From: an uncultured bacterium
GTDB lineage: Bacteria; Verrucomicrobiota; Kiritimatiellia; CAIKKV01; CAIJXV01
Reading direction: 5' to 3'
DNA: 64,000 nt
NCBI GenBank assembly: GCA_903824675.1
Contig: CAIJXV010000083.1
Location: forward strand, 21,114 to 85,113
A program made the position numbers and the translations under genes. Below the pieces are notes generated by a model, which saw only the letters and a program-made list of their open reading frames with translations, had not been told where the DNA came from and ran no database searches. Numbering within the stretch: position 1 is the stretch's first letter; the number at the start of each line of letters is the position of its first letter. Below, piece after piece: positions 1 to 8,466 of the stretch.

Positions 1-753
1 TCCGTGGAGTTCGTCCTCGGTAAACTTGACCGCACTGTTGGCACACGATCACACAGCACGCAGGCCCCCGGGGACTTTGAAATTCCTCGGTCGGTCATCA
101 CAGAAGCGATCGTTAACGGGGTTGCACACCGCAATTACCGCCATAACGGTTTTGTGCAGGTCATCGTCTATGCTGATCGTGTTGAAGTCTGGAATCCTGG
201 TGAACTGCCGCCTGGTCTAACCCCCGAACTGTTGAGAGCGCCCCATGGTCCTATCCCTCGCAATCCCTTGATTGCCGAACCCCTTTTCCGTGTGAAGTAT
301 GTCGAGAAGGCTGGAACCGGCATCACCGACATGATCGCCGAATGCCGGACGGCTGGTCTGCCCGAACCCGACTTCAGGCAATGCGGCCCGCATTTTGTCG
401 CAACTCTATGGCGGCCAAAGGCAAAAGTCAGTGGGTCAGAGTCGGGGACAGAGTTGAGGTCAGAGTCGAGGACAGAGTTGTGGCGTGTAAGGCCGGAGTG
501 GAGGCCGGAGTGGGGGGCGGAGTCGGTCCATGATCGAGTCATGCAGGCCGTTTTTAAAGGGGCGCTGTCCCGTTCGCGCATGGCCGTGGCGATAGGGCAT
601 AAGTCCGTGAGCCGCGCGCTTCGGAAGGCTTTGGCCGATTTAATGAAAGCGAGGCTTGTGGCCTACACCATTCCTGATAAGCCGAACAGCCGACTCCAGA
701 GATATCGAATACATCTGGGGGATGAGGTAATGAAGGTAGCCTCGCCCGCCTGA
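1..753 (+). CDS. ATP-binding (HATPase_c_4 / RecG-like) transcriptional regulator, 5'-partial
   Basis: The reading frame is open to the left edge, so the N-terminal part, where an AlbA_2 DNA-binding domain normally sits, lies outside the window. The visible part starts with a GHKL-like ATP-binding half-domain of the type misnamed 'ATP-dependent DNA helicase RecG'. Key stretches are EAIVNGVAHRNY, VEVWNPGELPPG and EKAGTGITDM. A low-complexity linker follows (about residues 140-170) with repeated SES/TEL and RPEW units, encoded by a 24-base direct repeat around 428-480. The C-terminal part looks like a winged helix. Family members are presumed regulators. Partner and target are unknown. Confidence 0.7.
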   Translation, partial: SVEFVLGKLDRTVGTRSHSTQAPGDFEIPRSVITEAIVNGVAHRNYRHNGFVQVIVYADRVEVWNPGELPPGLTPELLRAPHGPIPRNPLIAEPLFRVKYVEKAGTGITDMIAECRTAGLPEPDFRQCGPHFVATLWRPKAKVSGSESGTELRSESRTELWRVRPEWRPEWGAESVHDRVMQAVFKGALSRSRMAVAIGHKSVSRALRKALADLMKARLVAYTIPDKPNSRLQRYRIHLGDEVMKVASPA

Positions 754-763
754 GTGGCGAGGC
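739..763. repeat. Inverted repeat across the stop codon of the first gene
   Basis: GCCTCGCC at 739-746 and GGCGAGGC at 756-763 form a perfect 8-bp stem around the stop codon. No T-run follows, so it is at best a weak terminator or an mRNA-stabilising hairpin. Confidence 0.4.
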
Positions 764-826
764 GCAGGAAGCCGCCATGACGACCTTGTTTGATCGTTCT
801 GGGCGCTTTATTTAAGGAATAAGTCT

Positions 827-1303
827 ATGGCCACTTTAACGGTCCGACTTTTTGATTATGAAACCCTTCGGGCGCAGTTGACGCCGGGGAGCCGGATTGC
901 GGTTCTCAGTTGCGGCTGTTGTGCCCGGCTCAGCGATGGGTTGGGGGGCGAGCAGGGATTGGCCAGTTTGACGGAGAAACTGGTCGCGGACGGATTCCAG
1001 GTGATTTGCCGCGAGGTGTTGCCGATCGCCTGCGCCGGGGATTCGCTAAAAAAGAATATCGGGGAAGACGGGATCCGCCGTCTGTTGGATGAGGCGGATG
1101 TGATCATTCCGCTCGCCTGTGCGGCGGGCGTGAAGCGGGCGCAGGAGAGTTTGCCCGGCGCGCGGATTTGTGTCGTGACCCGGACGGTGGGCAAGGGCAC
1201 CTACACACCTGAAGCCGGGGCACGCTTGACCGAGTCGCCCGTAGAAACGGGATTGACAATCGATTCGACCGAGGGCCTGACCCTGGCCGAAGCGGCGGCC
1301 TGA
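827..1303 (+). CDS. MetV-like small cysteine/zinc-site protein (methylene-THF reductase C-terminal-like)
   Basis: A 158-residue protein with AAGGA about 8 nt before its ATG. Its N-terminal third has a hydrophobic strand followed by SCGCCARLSDGLGG. This resembles the C-G-x-C...GG site of the MTHFR C-terminal-like family (MetV), which in acetogens pairs with MetF. A second cysteine region (PIACAGDS) and a CAAGVKRA motif follow. In known systems MetV is encoded beside metF or a corrinoid methyltransferase. Here its neighbours are a regulator and a sulfatase, so its partner is not visible. The family assignment rests on motif similarity only. Confidence 0.5.
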   Translation: MATLTVRLFDYETLRAQLTPGSRIAVLSCGCCARLSDGLGGEQGLASLTEKLVADGFQVICREVLPIACAGDSLKKNIGEDGIRRLLDEADVIIPLACAAGVKRAQESLPGARICVVTRTVGKGTYTPEAGARLTESPVETGLTIDSTEGLTLAEAAA

Positions 1304-1334
1304 CTGGGCTTGCAGGCGGGTCATTTTTAATTTA

Positions 1335-2630
1335 TTAATCCGCGAAACCGCGGTAGGGATCGGCGGTTCGTTCGCAGGCGGCGCGCAGGCGTTTGCGGGC
1401 GGTTACGACCTGGGATTGGAATGCCGGGTCGAATGCGAGATTGCGCATCTCGCCCGGATCTTCGGCCAGGTTGAACAATTGCTCGCGATTCCGGCCTTTA
1501 TCGTAGACCACGTATTTCCAATCCTTTTCAACCCAGGCCCGCCCGGTTGTCCCATATCCGCGTCCGCCATCGAAGAAACATTCAATGGCCAGTCCGGGTC
1601 GCGGGGGAGCCAGGGTTTCAGCGCGCAGGTTCAGGCCGGTCAGGTCGGGTGGCGGTTCGCAGCCGGCATAGGCGCAGAGGGTCGGGAACAGGTCCAGCCC
1701 ATTGGACACCAGCCGCGAATCGGTCCGGCCCCCGGGCCGGCCCGGCTCCCGAATCATCAGGGGAACGCGGATGACTTCCTCGTAGAGCAGGGATTTCTGG
1801 TTCCATTGATGGGCCCCCTGTCCATCGCCATGATCGCTGGTAAAGACCACCACCGTATCGTCCGCAAGACCGGTTTCAGCCAGGCCCTTGAGCAGCATCT
1901 GGATCCGGGCATCAACCCACTCGATCAACCGGAAATACGCCCAGCGAAAGCGGCGCCAATCGGCTTCGGTCCAGTCCCGGGTGGGATGGATTGAGAAATT
2001 ACAGGATTGTTCAATGCGGATGATTTCCGGTTCCGGTTGGGAGGGGAGAAAATTGGGAGGGAGCGGGGGGCAGTCTTCGGGGGGTGGGGGTGCCGGCAAT
2101 TGAAGCCAGGGGAGCGTCATGTTGCGGGCATATTCGCAGATGTTGTGCGGGTTATCGAAATTGGCCGAGAGGAAAAAGGGTTTACGGGCTCCCGCCGGAC
2201 GGCGGGTCCATTCCCGGAAGAAATTCGTACAGGCGGGAGGTAGGCGGTTATCATCGAATCCGGCGAGGACCGTGAAGCCATGTTCGTTTTGAGACGGCAT
2301 GGCAACGGGGGCGACATGCCATTTGCCGCCATAGACGCATTCATACCCGGCTTGACGGAGCCAGTTTCCCAAGCCGAGGGGACGGATCGCGGCGCAGATT
2401 TCCCGGTTATTGGCGGTGGCCTCACATTGATGGGGCATCCGGCCGGTGAAGAGACTGGCGCGGGAGGGAGTGCAGAGAGGCTGGGTGCAATAGGCGCGAT
2501 CGAAGCGGACACCCTGGGCGGCGAGGCTGTCCATGGCCGGGGTTTGCAGGTGGGGATTTCCAGCACAACCCAGGGCGCAGGCCGATTGTTGATCCGTCGT
2601 GATCAGCAGGATATTGGGCTGGTGTTTCAT
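1335..2630 (-). CDS. Cys-type sulfatase (S1 family)
   Basis: A 431-residue arylsulfatase-superfamily hydrolase. LLITTDQQ near the N-terminus supplies metal-binding acidic residues. The CTPSR motif contains Cys53, which must be oxidised to formylglycine for activity. VVVFTSDHGDGQG in the second half is the usual C-terminal metal and histidine site. No signal peptide is evident, so it may be cytoplasmic or non-classically exported. Such enzymes remove sulfate esters from polysaccharides and are numerous in marine and gut PVC bacteria. No formylglycine-generating enzyme is in the window. The next minus-strand gene upstream is an epimerase. Confidence 0.88.
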   Translation of the reverse strand: MKHQPNILLITTDQQSACALGCAGNPHLQTPAMDSLAAQGVRFDRAYCTQPLCTPSRASLFTGRMPHQCEATANNREICAAIRPLGLGNWLRQAGYECVYGGKWHVAPVAMPSQNEHGFTVLAGFDDNRLPPACTNFFREWTRRPAGARKPFFLSANFDNPHNICEYARNMTLPWLQLPAPPPPEDCPPLPPNFLPSQPEPEIIRIEQSCNFSIHPTRDWTEADWRRFRWAYFRLIEWVDARIQMLLKGLAETGLADDTVVVFTSDHGDGQGAHQWNQKSLLYEEVIRVPLMIREPGRPGGRTDSRLVSNGLDLFPTLCAYAGCEPPPDLTGLNLRAETLAPPRPGLAIECFFDGGRGYGTTGRAWVEKDWKYVVYDKGRNREQLFNLAEDPGEMRNLAFDPAFQSQVVTARKRLRAACERTADPYRGFAD

Positions 2631-2728
2631 GAAAAATTGGCAGGTTATTTAGACTTTAGGAGTTTAGCCTATAGGTTTAGGCAAAAGCACACAAGACGGA
2701 TTTTGGAAACGGCGCCTTTCAAACGCGG

Positions 2729-3652
2729 CTATTCATTTCGTTTTGCAAGCAGGCCGGCCAAATGCTGGCGGAGCCCCGTGATGATGGGAGTTGAGGGGAC
2801 GCTGAGACCACACGCTCGCAGTTGGCTGAGATCATAAATGCGATGGCAGATGAACGGCAACTGGTCGGGCTGTTCGGCCAGATAGTCGGCAATGGACACC
2901 TCTTGAACCTTCAACTCCACACCCAGGGTTTCCGCCACAATCCGATAATACTCGCGGGATTCCAGGATGTCCGGGCCCGCGAGGTTGAAGATGCGACCCT
3001 TGGATTTCGGGTTGCCGACCACACTGAGTACGGTTTGGGCGAGATCGGACGCCAGGATGGGTTGCTGCAGGAAACGGCCGCCACCGACCAGACGAAGCGT
3101 TTCGCCCGCCCGCAATCGATCGATGAGTTTCGGATCCCGTCCGTGAAGCGGGAGACAGCCGAGTTCGGAGGTCGGTCCGTAGATATGGCAGGGCCGAAAA
3201 ACAGTCCACCCCATAGCGCCGGTGTCACCATCGATCAAGGCCAGTTCGCAAAGCCGTTTGCATCGGCCGTAATTCAGGCTGCCCGAGTGACCCGAAGCCC
3301 AGTGATCCGCCGTTTCGGGCTGGGGAAAACGGCGATGGATGGGATCATAGACGAAATCGGTTGAGATGAAGACCAGGTGCCGGGCACAGGCGCGGAAGAC
3401 CTCGATATCCTGGCGCACATCGGGCTCATCATATCCGATGCAATCGACGACCAGATCCCAGGTTTGATTTTGATCGGCAACGATTTTAGCCAGGGCCCCC
3501 GGGGCTTTGCGGTCGGCGATCAATGAAGTGACCCCGGACGAAAGGGGGCGGTTTCCCCGGGTTACCGTCCAAACTGCGTGATGCGCCGCAACGGCTGCTG
3601 AAGCGATGGCACCGCTGACATGTCCACTGCCTCCGATGATGAGAAGATTCAT
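2729..3652 (-). CDS. NAD-dependent epimerase/dehydratase family protein (extended SDR)
   Basis: The ATG at 3652 is preferred because the Rossmann motif MNLLIIGGSGHVSG then starts the protein. The upstream in-frame ATG would add 26 residues of no recognisable character. GGSGHVSG is the nucleotide-binding glycine motif. The STDFVYD segment and a later YGRCK (Tyr-x-x-x-Lys) fit the SDR catalytic site. About 307 residues is normal for NDP-sugar epimerases. The substrate is unknown. It lies about 100 bp upstream of the sulfatase on the same strand. Confidence 0.8.
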   Translation of the reverse strand: MNLLIIGGSGHVSGAIASAAVAAHHAVWTVTRGNRPLSSGVTSLIADRKAPGALAKIVADQNQTWDLVVDCIGYDEPDVRQDIEVFRACARHLVFISTDFVYDPIHRRFPQPETADHWASGHSGSLNYGRCKRLCELALIDGDTGAMGWTVFRPCHIYGPTSELGCLPLHGRDPKLIDRLRAGETLRLVGGGRFLQQPILASDLAQTVLSVVGNPKSKGRIFNLAGPDILESREYYRIVAETLGVELKVQEVSIADYLAEQPDQLPFICHRIYDLSQLRACGLSVPSTPIITGLRQHLAGLLAKRNE

Positions 3653-4046
3653 GATGTGGGTTCCGATGTTGAGAGTGGCGCTTTCTTGCTGATGCGGCAC
3701 ATCATAGGACTTCGGTCCCATCAAGGTCAAGGGCCGGGCGGTGACAGGCCCGAGCGGCTCGCCAGAGTCTCGCCAGGAGAATCCTCTCGATTGTCACGAT
3801 GTCGTCTTTTGGAGAGCGAGCGTTCCAGCCTTCGTAGTCACGCCGTGGCGTGACGGAGTAGGTCCCCGCGAGCCGTCTGCCCGCGGCCCGAACCTGTCAG
3901 GGACCGCCGCTATGCGGAGCTTATGCCATGATCGGACGGTGACATGGAATAGCGCCCCACTTGAAACTCGACACCGAAAGCATTCTTCGCAATCATACCC
4001 GACGGAGTTTGACTTTCAGGAAGTTTTGCACATTTAGGACCAACCT
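3653..4046. other. Divergent intergenic region with a small palindrome
   Basis: About 390 bp between the leftward epimerase and the rightward URO-D gene must hold both promoters. A perfect hairpin GTCACGCC-GT-GGCGTGAC lies at 3837-3854. TTGACT at 4009 could be a -35 box, but no good -10 follows it. The AGGA before the 4047 ATG is the likely ribosome site. The open frame across this region lacks recognisable features and I do not call it a gene. Confidence 0.4.
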
Positions 4047-5147
4047 ATGCAAGAATTAAGTCCGCGCGAACGATTTCTAAAGACCATGAATTTCGAGCCC
4101 GCCGATCGCCTGCCCATCATGATGAACTGGCTGACGGCGAATTATGTGCAACATCTCACCGGCCTTTTGGCGGAGGAGTATTGGGCCGATCAAATTGCGG
4201 CGCATGTGAGGGCCTTTAAAATCCTGGGCGTTGATTTCTGCGAACAGTTGGCCTTTCCTCCGCGGGAAGAAGAGCAGCGAAGCTGGTCGCTCGGCGAGCA
4301 GAAAGACTGGAGCAACCCGGATGTGGTGGCCGAAGACCTGGAGTTAACCAGCGTCGGTGCCGAACAATACCTGAAGGATCTTCGAGCGAAAAGAGAAGAT
4401 GAAATCCGCGAAATCTGCGATTACCAGATTACGCTTCAACGCAAGCTGGGAGACGACTGCGTCTGGTTTTTCGGGATGGACGCTCACGGACCGCATAGTA
4501 TCGGGTTCCCCTACGGCAAATACGGCTACGAAGGATTCTTCATGGCCGTTGCCGCCTATCCGGACGTAATGGAGCGGTATTGGCGTACCCAGGCGGGGTG
4601 TGCTCGATTTCATAACGAGTGCGTGGTTGAAGCCGCCCAACGGTTGAATTGGATCCGCATCGGATATCTGGGTGAAGACGTGACGACCCAAACCGGAAAC
4701 ATGATATCGCCTGCGATTATGACGCAGCGCTTTTTTCCGCATCTGGACCATGCGCTGGCCCCGTTGGTCAATGCCGGTTTCAAGCTGGTCTGGCACAGCG
4801 ACGGCAACATGAACGACATGATTCAGCCGTTGATCGACATCGGCATCGCCGGATTTCAGGGCTTTCAGGAGGAATGCGGCACGCGCATCACCGAAGTGGC
4901 CAAACTGCATGCCCGAAACGGTGACCCTTTGATCCTGTGGGGCTCGGTCTCCTCCATCGAGGTGGTGCGCAATGGGACATTCGCCGATATTCAGCGCGAA
5001 GTTCAACGGGTGTTAACCGAATGGCCTCATCCCGGTTTATGCCTGGCCACCGCCAGCGCGATGATGGACGATGTTCCCAAGGATAACATTACTGAAATGT
5101 ACCGGTTGTTCAGGACGCTTGGCGCAGTTCAGCGCGGTAAATCTTGA
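4047..5147 (+). CDS. Uroporphyrinogen-decarboxylase-fold (URO-D superfamily) protein
   Basis: A 366-residue TIM-barrel protein opening with LSPRERFLKTMNFEPADRLP, the usual start of the URO-D superfamily. It carries KLVWHSDGNMNDMIQPLIDIG, where cobalamin- or zinc-dependent MtaA/CmuA-like methyltransferases have H-x-C-G-N. The cysteine is replaced by aspartate, so classic zinc-thiolate methyl transfer is doubtful. True HemE is an unlikely role because the gene begins a carbohydrate operon with an acyl-esterase and a sugar kinase and has no haem genes near. The biochemical role of such URO-D proteins in PVC sugar loci is not established. Confidence 0.75.
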   Translation: MQELSPRERFLKTMNFEPADRLPIMMNWLTANYVQHLTGLLAEEYWADQIAAHVRAFKILGVDFCEQLAFPPREEEQRSWSLGEQKDWSNPDVVAEDLELTSVGAEQYLKDLRAKREDEIREICDYQITLQRKLGDDCVWFFGMDAHGPHSIGFPYGKYGYEGFFMAVAAYPDVMERYWRTQAGCARFHNECVVEAAQRLNWIRIGYLGEDVTTQTGNMISPAIMTQRFFPHLDHALAPLVNAGFKLVWHSDGNMNDMIQPLIDIGIAGFQGFQEECGTRITEVAKLHARNGDPLILWGSVSSIEVVRNGTFADIQREVQRVLTEWPHPGLCLATASAMMDDVPKDNITEMYRLFRTLGAVQRGKS

Positions 5148-5170
5148 AGATTTCATAGGAATAAAAAACG

Positions 5171-7036
5171 ATGAATATTAAAAATGGGTTAATAAGCGGA
5201 CAGGTTCTCCAACGGAATGCGAAAAATCTGGGCACGGTGCGGATTGCCGGCGAGGGGATGGGGGAAGGACCGGTTGAAGCGCGGATTTTGAAAGGGGTTC
5301 AACCGCTGAAAGGTTGGAACTGGCGTCCGGTTGGGAAAGCGGCCGGCGGGCATTTCCAGGCCGTTTTGGACCGGATCCCCGTGGGCGGACCTTATACCGT
5401 TGAATTTCGTCTGGCGGGGCAGGGGCGGTCGTTTGACAAAATGGCGGTTCGGGAAATTTATGTCGGGGATGTCTGGTTTATGGCGGGGCAGAGTAACATG
5501 CAGGGGATTGGGAACATGAACCGGGCTCCGAAACCCCACCCGCTGGTCCGTTGCTTTTACATGCGCGATGAATGGGGATTGGCTCGCGATCCTTTGCATC
5601 AATTAAACGAAGCCGTGGATCCTGTGCATAATGCCGGACAACGATTGTCTGCGGCATTGGCCGAGCGCGAACGCCGGACTTCTGTCAAAGGGGTGGGGCT
5701 CGGCATTTTCTTTGGAACCGAAATGGTCCGGCGAACGGGAGTTCCCCAGGGTTTGGTGTCTTGTGGGCATGGCGGCACCTCGATGGCACAGTGGTCGCCC
5801 GAATTGAAGGATCTGGGGGGGAAATCCCTTTACGGGGCGCTATTGCGCCGGTTTAATAAATTGGGGCAGCCGGTTCGGGGAATCCTCTGGTATCAGGGTG
5901 AATCCGATGCCAATGCCGAGGCCGTTCGGGTTTATACCGAAAAAATGAAGCAGTTGGTGGCGGCGACCCGCACCGATTTCAAGCAACCCAACCTGCCGTG
6001 GATCACCGTCCAAATCGGGCGGGTGATCAGCGAGGGGTGGTCGCCGGTGTGTTGGAATGCGATCCAGGATCAACAGCGAAAATTAGTCGATCATATCAAG
6101 AATCTGGAAGTGGTGCCGTCGATCGATCTCGAATTGGACGACATGATCCATATCGGTTCCAACGGATTGCGGATTTTAGGCGAGCGAATGGCCCGGATGG
6201 CGGATCGACTGGCGCTGGGCAATTTGAAGGAAGCCGGAAGCCTCCGTTTGGGATCGATCCGGACGTGCCTGCGTAAATCCCCGGCGGATCCTCGGGTCCA
6301 GTGGTTCGAAGTTCGCTTTAAGAATGTCGTGGGAGGATTGCGCAGTCAGGGATTGCCGCGGGGGTTTGCGGTTTTGGATTCCACCGGCAAGCCGATGGGG
6401 ATGGTTTACAAAATTCAGGTCGAAGAGGATCGGGTGATCTTGGAGGCGAGCCAGTCGCCGACCCTGGCGTTTGGCTTTTCCTACGGATATGGGCTGGATC
6501 CGGATTGTACCATTACCGACGGGCGGGGAATGGGGTTGCCGGTATTGGGGCCCATCCCGGCGGGGGGACAGACCGGATCGGGGTTTTTGGTCCAATGGAA
6601 GATCACCGGACCCCTGGCCGACCGGGAGGTGGCGAATGCCGCATTTCCCGAGGATGGATTGGCCTGGCGTGCGCCCTATTCGGCGGCAACGACCCTGGTG
6701 ATGCCGCAGGATGTAGCCGCTCCCCAACCGGGCCTGTTTTATTTACGGACAGCGGTTGAGGTGGCGGCGGCGGGGACGTACAAACTATCCATGGGGGCGG
6801 ATAGTCCCTATCGGATTTGGGTTAATAGCCGGGCCGTGGCCGCTAATTTGAAGGCGACGAATCCGTGCCAGCCCGACGAATATCCCCATGCGGTTGAATT
6901 CAGGGCCGGTCGCAATGAAATCATGGTGGCCTTCGATGGGCGAATGGGTCGGGGATGGGGCATGAATATGCGATTTTTCTCAATGGTCAAGGGCGAGAAT
7001 CTGTCGCTGGAAACGATTGTAGAAGCTGCGCCCTGA
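5171..7036 (+). CDS. Sialate O-acetylesterase-like SGNH/SASA carbohydrate esterase
   Basis: A 621-residue protein. FMAGQSNM places the nucleophile at Ser108. ILWYQGESDAN is the block III segment of SASA esterases, and DDMIHIGSNGLRILG supplies the distal Asp/His region. These enzymes deacetylate sialic acids or acetylated polysaccharides. No convincing signal peptide is seen, so it may act on imported glycans. A C-terminal beta-rich segment (about 470-620) may be an accessory domain. It starts 24 bp after the URO-D gene, suggesting one operon. Confidence 0.8.
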   Translation: MNIKNGLISGQVLQRNAKNLGTVRIAGEGMGEGPVEARILKGVQPLKGWNWRPVGKAAGGHFQAVLDRIPVGGPYTVEFRLAGQGRSFDKMAVREIYVGDVWFMAGQSNMQGIGNMNRAPKPHPLVRCFYMRDEWGLARDPLHQLNEAVDPVHNAGQRLSAALAERERRTSVKGVGLGIFFGTEMVRRTGVPQGLVSCGHGGTSMAQWSPELKDLGGKSLYGALLRRFNKLGQPVRGILWYQGESDANAEAVRVYTEKMKQLVAATRTDFKQPNLPWITVQIGRVISEGWSPVCWNAIQDQQRKLVDHIKNLEVVPSIDLELDDMIHIGSNGLRILGERMARMADRLALGNLKEAGSLRLGSIRTCLRKSPADPRVQWFEVRFKNVVGGLRSQGLPRGFAVLDSTGKPMGMVYKIQVEEDRVILEASQSPTLAFGFSYGYGLDPDCTITDGRGMGLPVLGPIPAGGQTGSGFLVQWKITGPLADREVANAAFPEDGLAWRAPYSAATTLVMPQDVAAPQPGLFYLRTAVEVAAAGTYKLSMGADSPYRIWVNSRAVAANLKATNPCQPDEYPHAVEFRAGRNEIMVAFDGRMGRGWGMNMRFFSMVKGENLSLETIVEAAP

Positions 7037-7332
7037 CGTACGATAAGAGCCTCTGGGCCCCGTTTTCAATCGATGTTGGCCCGTCCTCTGGGGCGGGCGT
7101 CTGGAGAGGGAGGGGGCTGGATCCGCGGACGCCGGGCGCAGAGGCCCGGCCCACAACAACGGGGAATCGGGTTGTGGGCGAAGCCCCACCCGGGGCGGTT
7201 TATCAAGGAAATAGGCGAATTGGCACCGAATCGCAGATGCGCCCGAGCCGCTGGGCGTGTAAATCTCTCGATTGACTTTTGCGGCACAAACAAGGAGACT
7301 TTAACCAACAGAGTCACCCTTTGGAGAACATC
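7037..7332. other. Gap with GC-rich hairpins and a repeated leader element
   Basis: About 295 bp between the esterase and the kinase. A 9-bp stem GCCCACAAC...GTTGTGGGC lies at 7149-7157/7171-7179, and another GC-rich hairpin at about 7079-7098. A 19-base element (7223-7241) recurs before the aminotransferase pair. TTGACT near 7271 could be part of a promoter. Possible transcriptional break between the two genes. Confidence 0.4.
7223..7241 (+). repeat. Leader repeat copy 1
   Basis: GCACCGAATCGCAGATGCG here is identical over 19 bases to 13908-13926. Both lie about 100-120 bp before the start codon of a carbohydrate-related gene and both are followed by an ACTTTTG string near the gene. It could be a regulator-binding site or a small dispersed repeat. 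Confidence 0.5.
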
Positions 7333-8430
7333 ATGGCCCTTAAAGTAAAAGCTAAAGCAGAGTGTAAATGGGATGCGATTGCCCTGGGTGAAGTGATGTT
7401 GCGTTTGGACCCCGGGGATATGCGAATCCGGACGGCCCGTGAATTCAAGGTTTGGGAAGGGGGCGGAGAATACAATGTGGTCCGGGGCCTCCGGAAATGT
7501 TTCGGGTTGAAAACCGCCATGGTGACCGCGATTGTCGATAATGATCTGGGCCATTTATTGGAAGATTTCATGTTGCAGGGCGGAGTGGATTTGTCGCCCG
7601 TGAAGTGGGTGCCGTTCGACGGCATTGGCAAGGACGCCCGGGTGGGTCTTAATTTTACCGAGCGGGGTTTTGGCGTTCGCCCCGCTTTGGGTTGTTCGGA
7701 TCGGGGGCATACCGCCGCCTCGCAAATGAAGCCCGGCGACATCGATTGGAACCGGATTTTCAAGGAAGAGGGCGTGCGCTGGTTCCATTGTGGCGGGATT
7801 TTTGCCGCCTTGTCGGCCACCACTTCGGCGTTGGTCATCGAAGCCATGGAAGCCGCGCACGCGGCCGGGACCATCGTTTCCTATGATCTCAATTTCCGGG
7901 CTTCGCTCTGGAAATCCCAGGGGGGGACGGCGAAGGCGGTTGAAATCAATCGACGGATCGCACCCCTGGTCGATGTCATGATCGGGAACGAGGAGGATTT
8001 CACGGCGGCCCTGGGATTCACGGTGCCGGGGATGGATGAGCACATTTCGTCGATCGATCCCGCCAATTTCAAGAAAATGATCACGGAAGTCTTCAAGATG
8101 TTCCCGAATTTCAAAGTTGTGGCGACGACCCTGCGCAATGCCAAGACGGCGTCGGTCAACGATTGGAGCGCGATCATTTACGCCGACGGCGAATTTTACC
8201 AGGCGCCCTTGCGGAACGATCTGGAAATTTATGACCGGGTGGGGGGCGGCGACAGTTTTGCCTCCGGCGTGGCCTATGCCTTTCTGGCCGGCAAGACGCC
8301 CCAGGATGCCGTTAATTATGGAGCCGCACATGGGGCGCTGGCCATGACCACTCCAGGGGATACCAGCATGGTGACGCTTAAAGAAGTGGAGGCCTGCTTG
8401 AAGACCAAGGGTGCCCGTGTGATTCGGTAG
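7333..8430 (+). CDS. PfkB-family sugar kinase (KdgK-like)
   Basis: The ATG at 7333 is chosen because GGAGA sits 6 nt upstream and MALKVKAKAECKW leads directly into IALGEVMLRLDPGD. An earlier in-frame ATG lacks this. The protein is about 365 residues. The PfkB signature DRVGGGDSFASG places the catalytic base at Asp307. SYDLNFRASLW is typical of 2-keto-3-deoxygluconate or related kinases. The likely role is phosphorylating the sugar acid or ketose from the upstream enzymes. The exact substrate is not readable. Confidence 0.85.
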   Translation: MALKVKAKAECKWDAIALGEVMLRLDPGDMRIRTAREFKVWEGGGEYNVVRGLRKCFGLKTAMVTAIVDNDLGHLLEDFMLQGGVDLSPVKWVPFDGIGKDARVGLNFTERGFGVRPALGCSDRGHTAASQMKPGDIDWNRIFKEEGVRWFHCGGIFAALSATTSALVIEAMEAAHAAGTIVSYDLNFRASLWKSQGGTAKAVEINRRIAPLVDVMIGNEEDFTAALGFTVPGMDEHISSIDPANFKKMITEVFKMFPNFKVVATTLRNAKTASVNDWSAIIYADGEFYQAPLRNDLEIYDRVGGGDSFASGVAYAFLAGKTPQDAVNYGAAHGALAMTTPGDTSMVTLKEVEACLKTKGARVIR

Positions 8431-8466
8431 TTGGCTTAACCCCGTGTAGCCCCAAAGGCCGCATTT

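Noticed and set aside
3741..4037. Small protein gene in the gap before the URO-D gene
   Set aside because: The translated product is low in structure, spans a region that must contain promoters and a hairpin, and has no convincing ribosome site.
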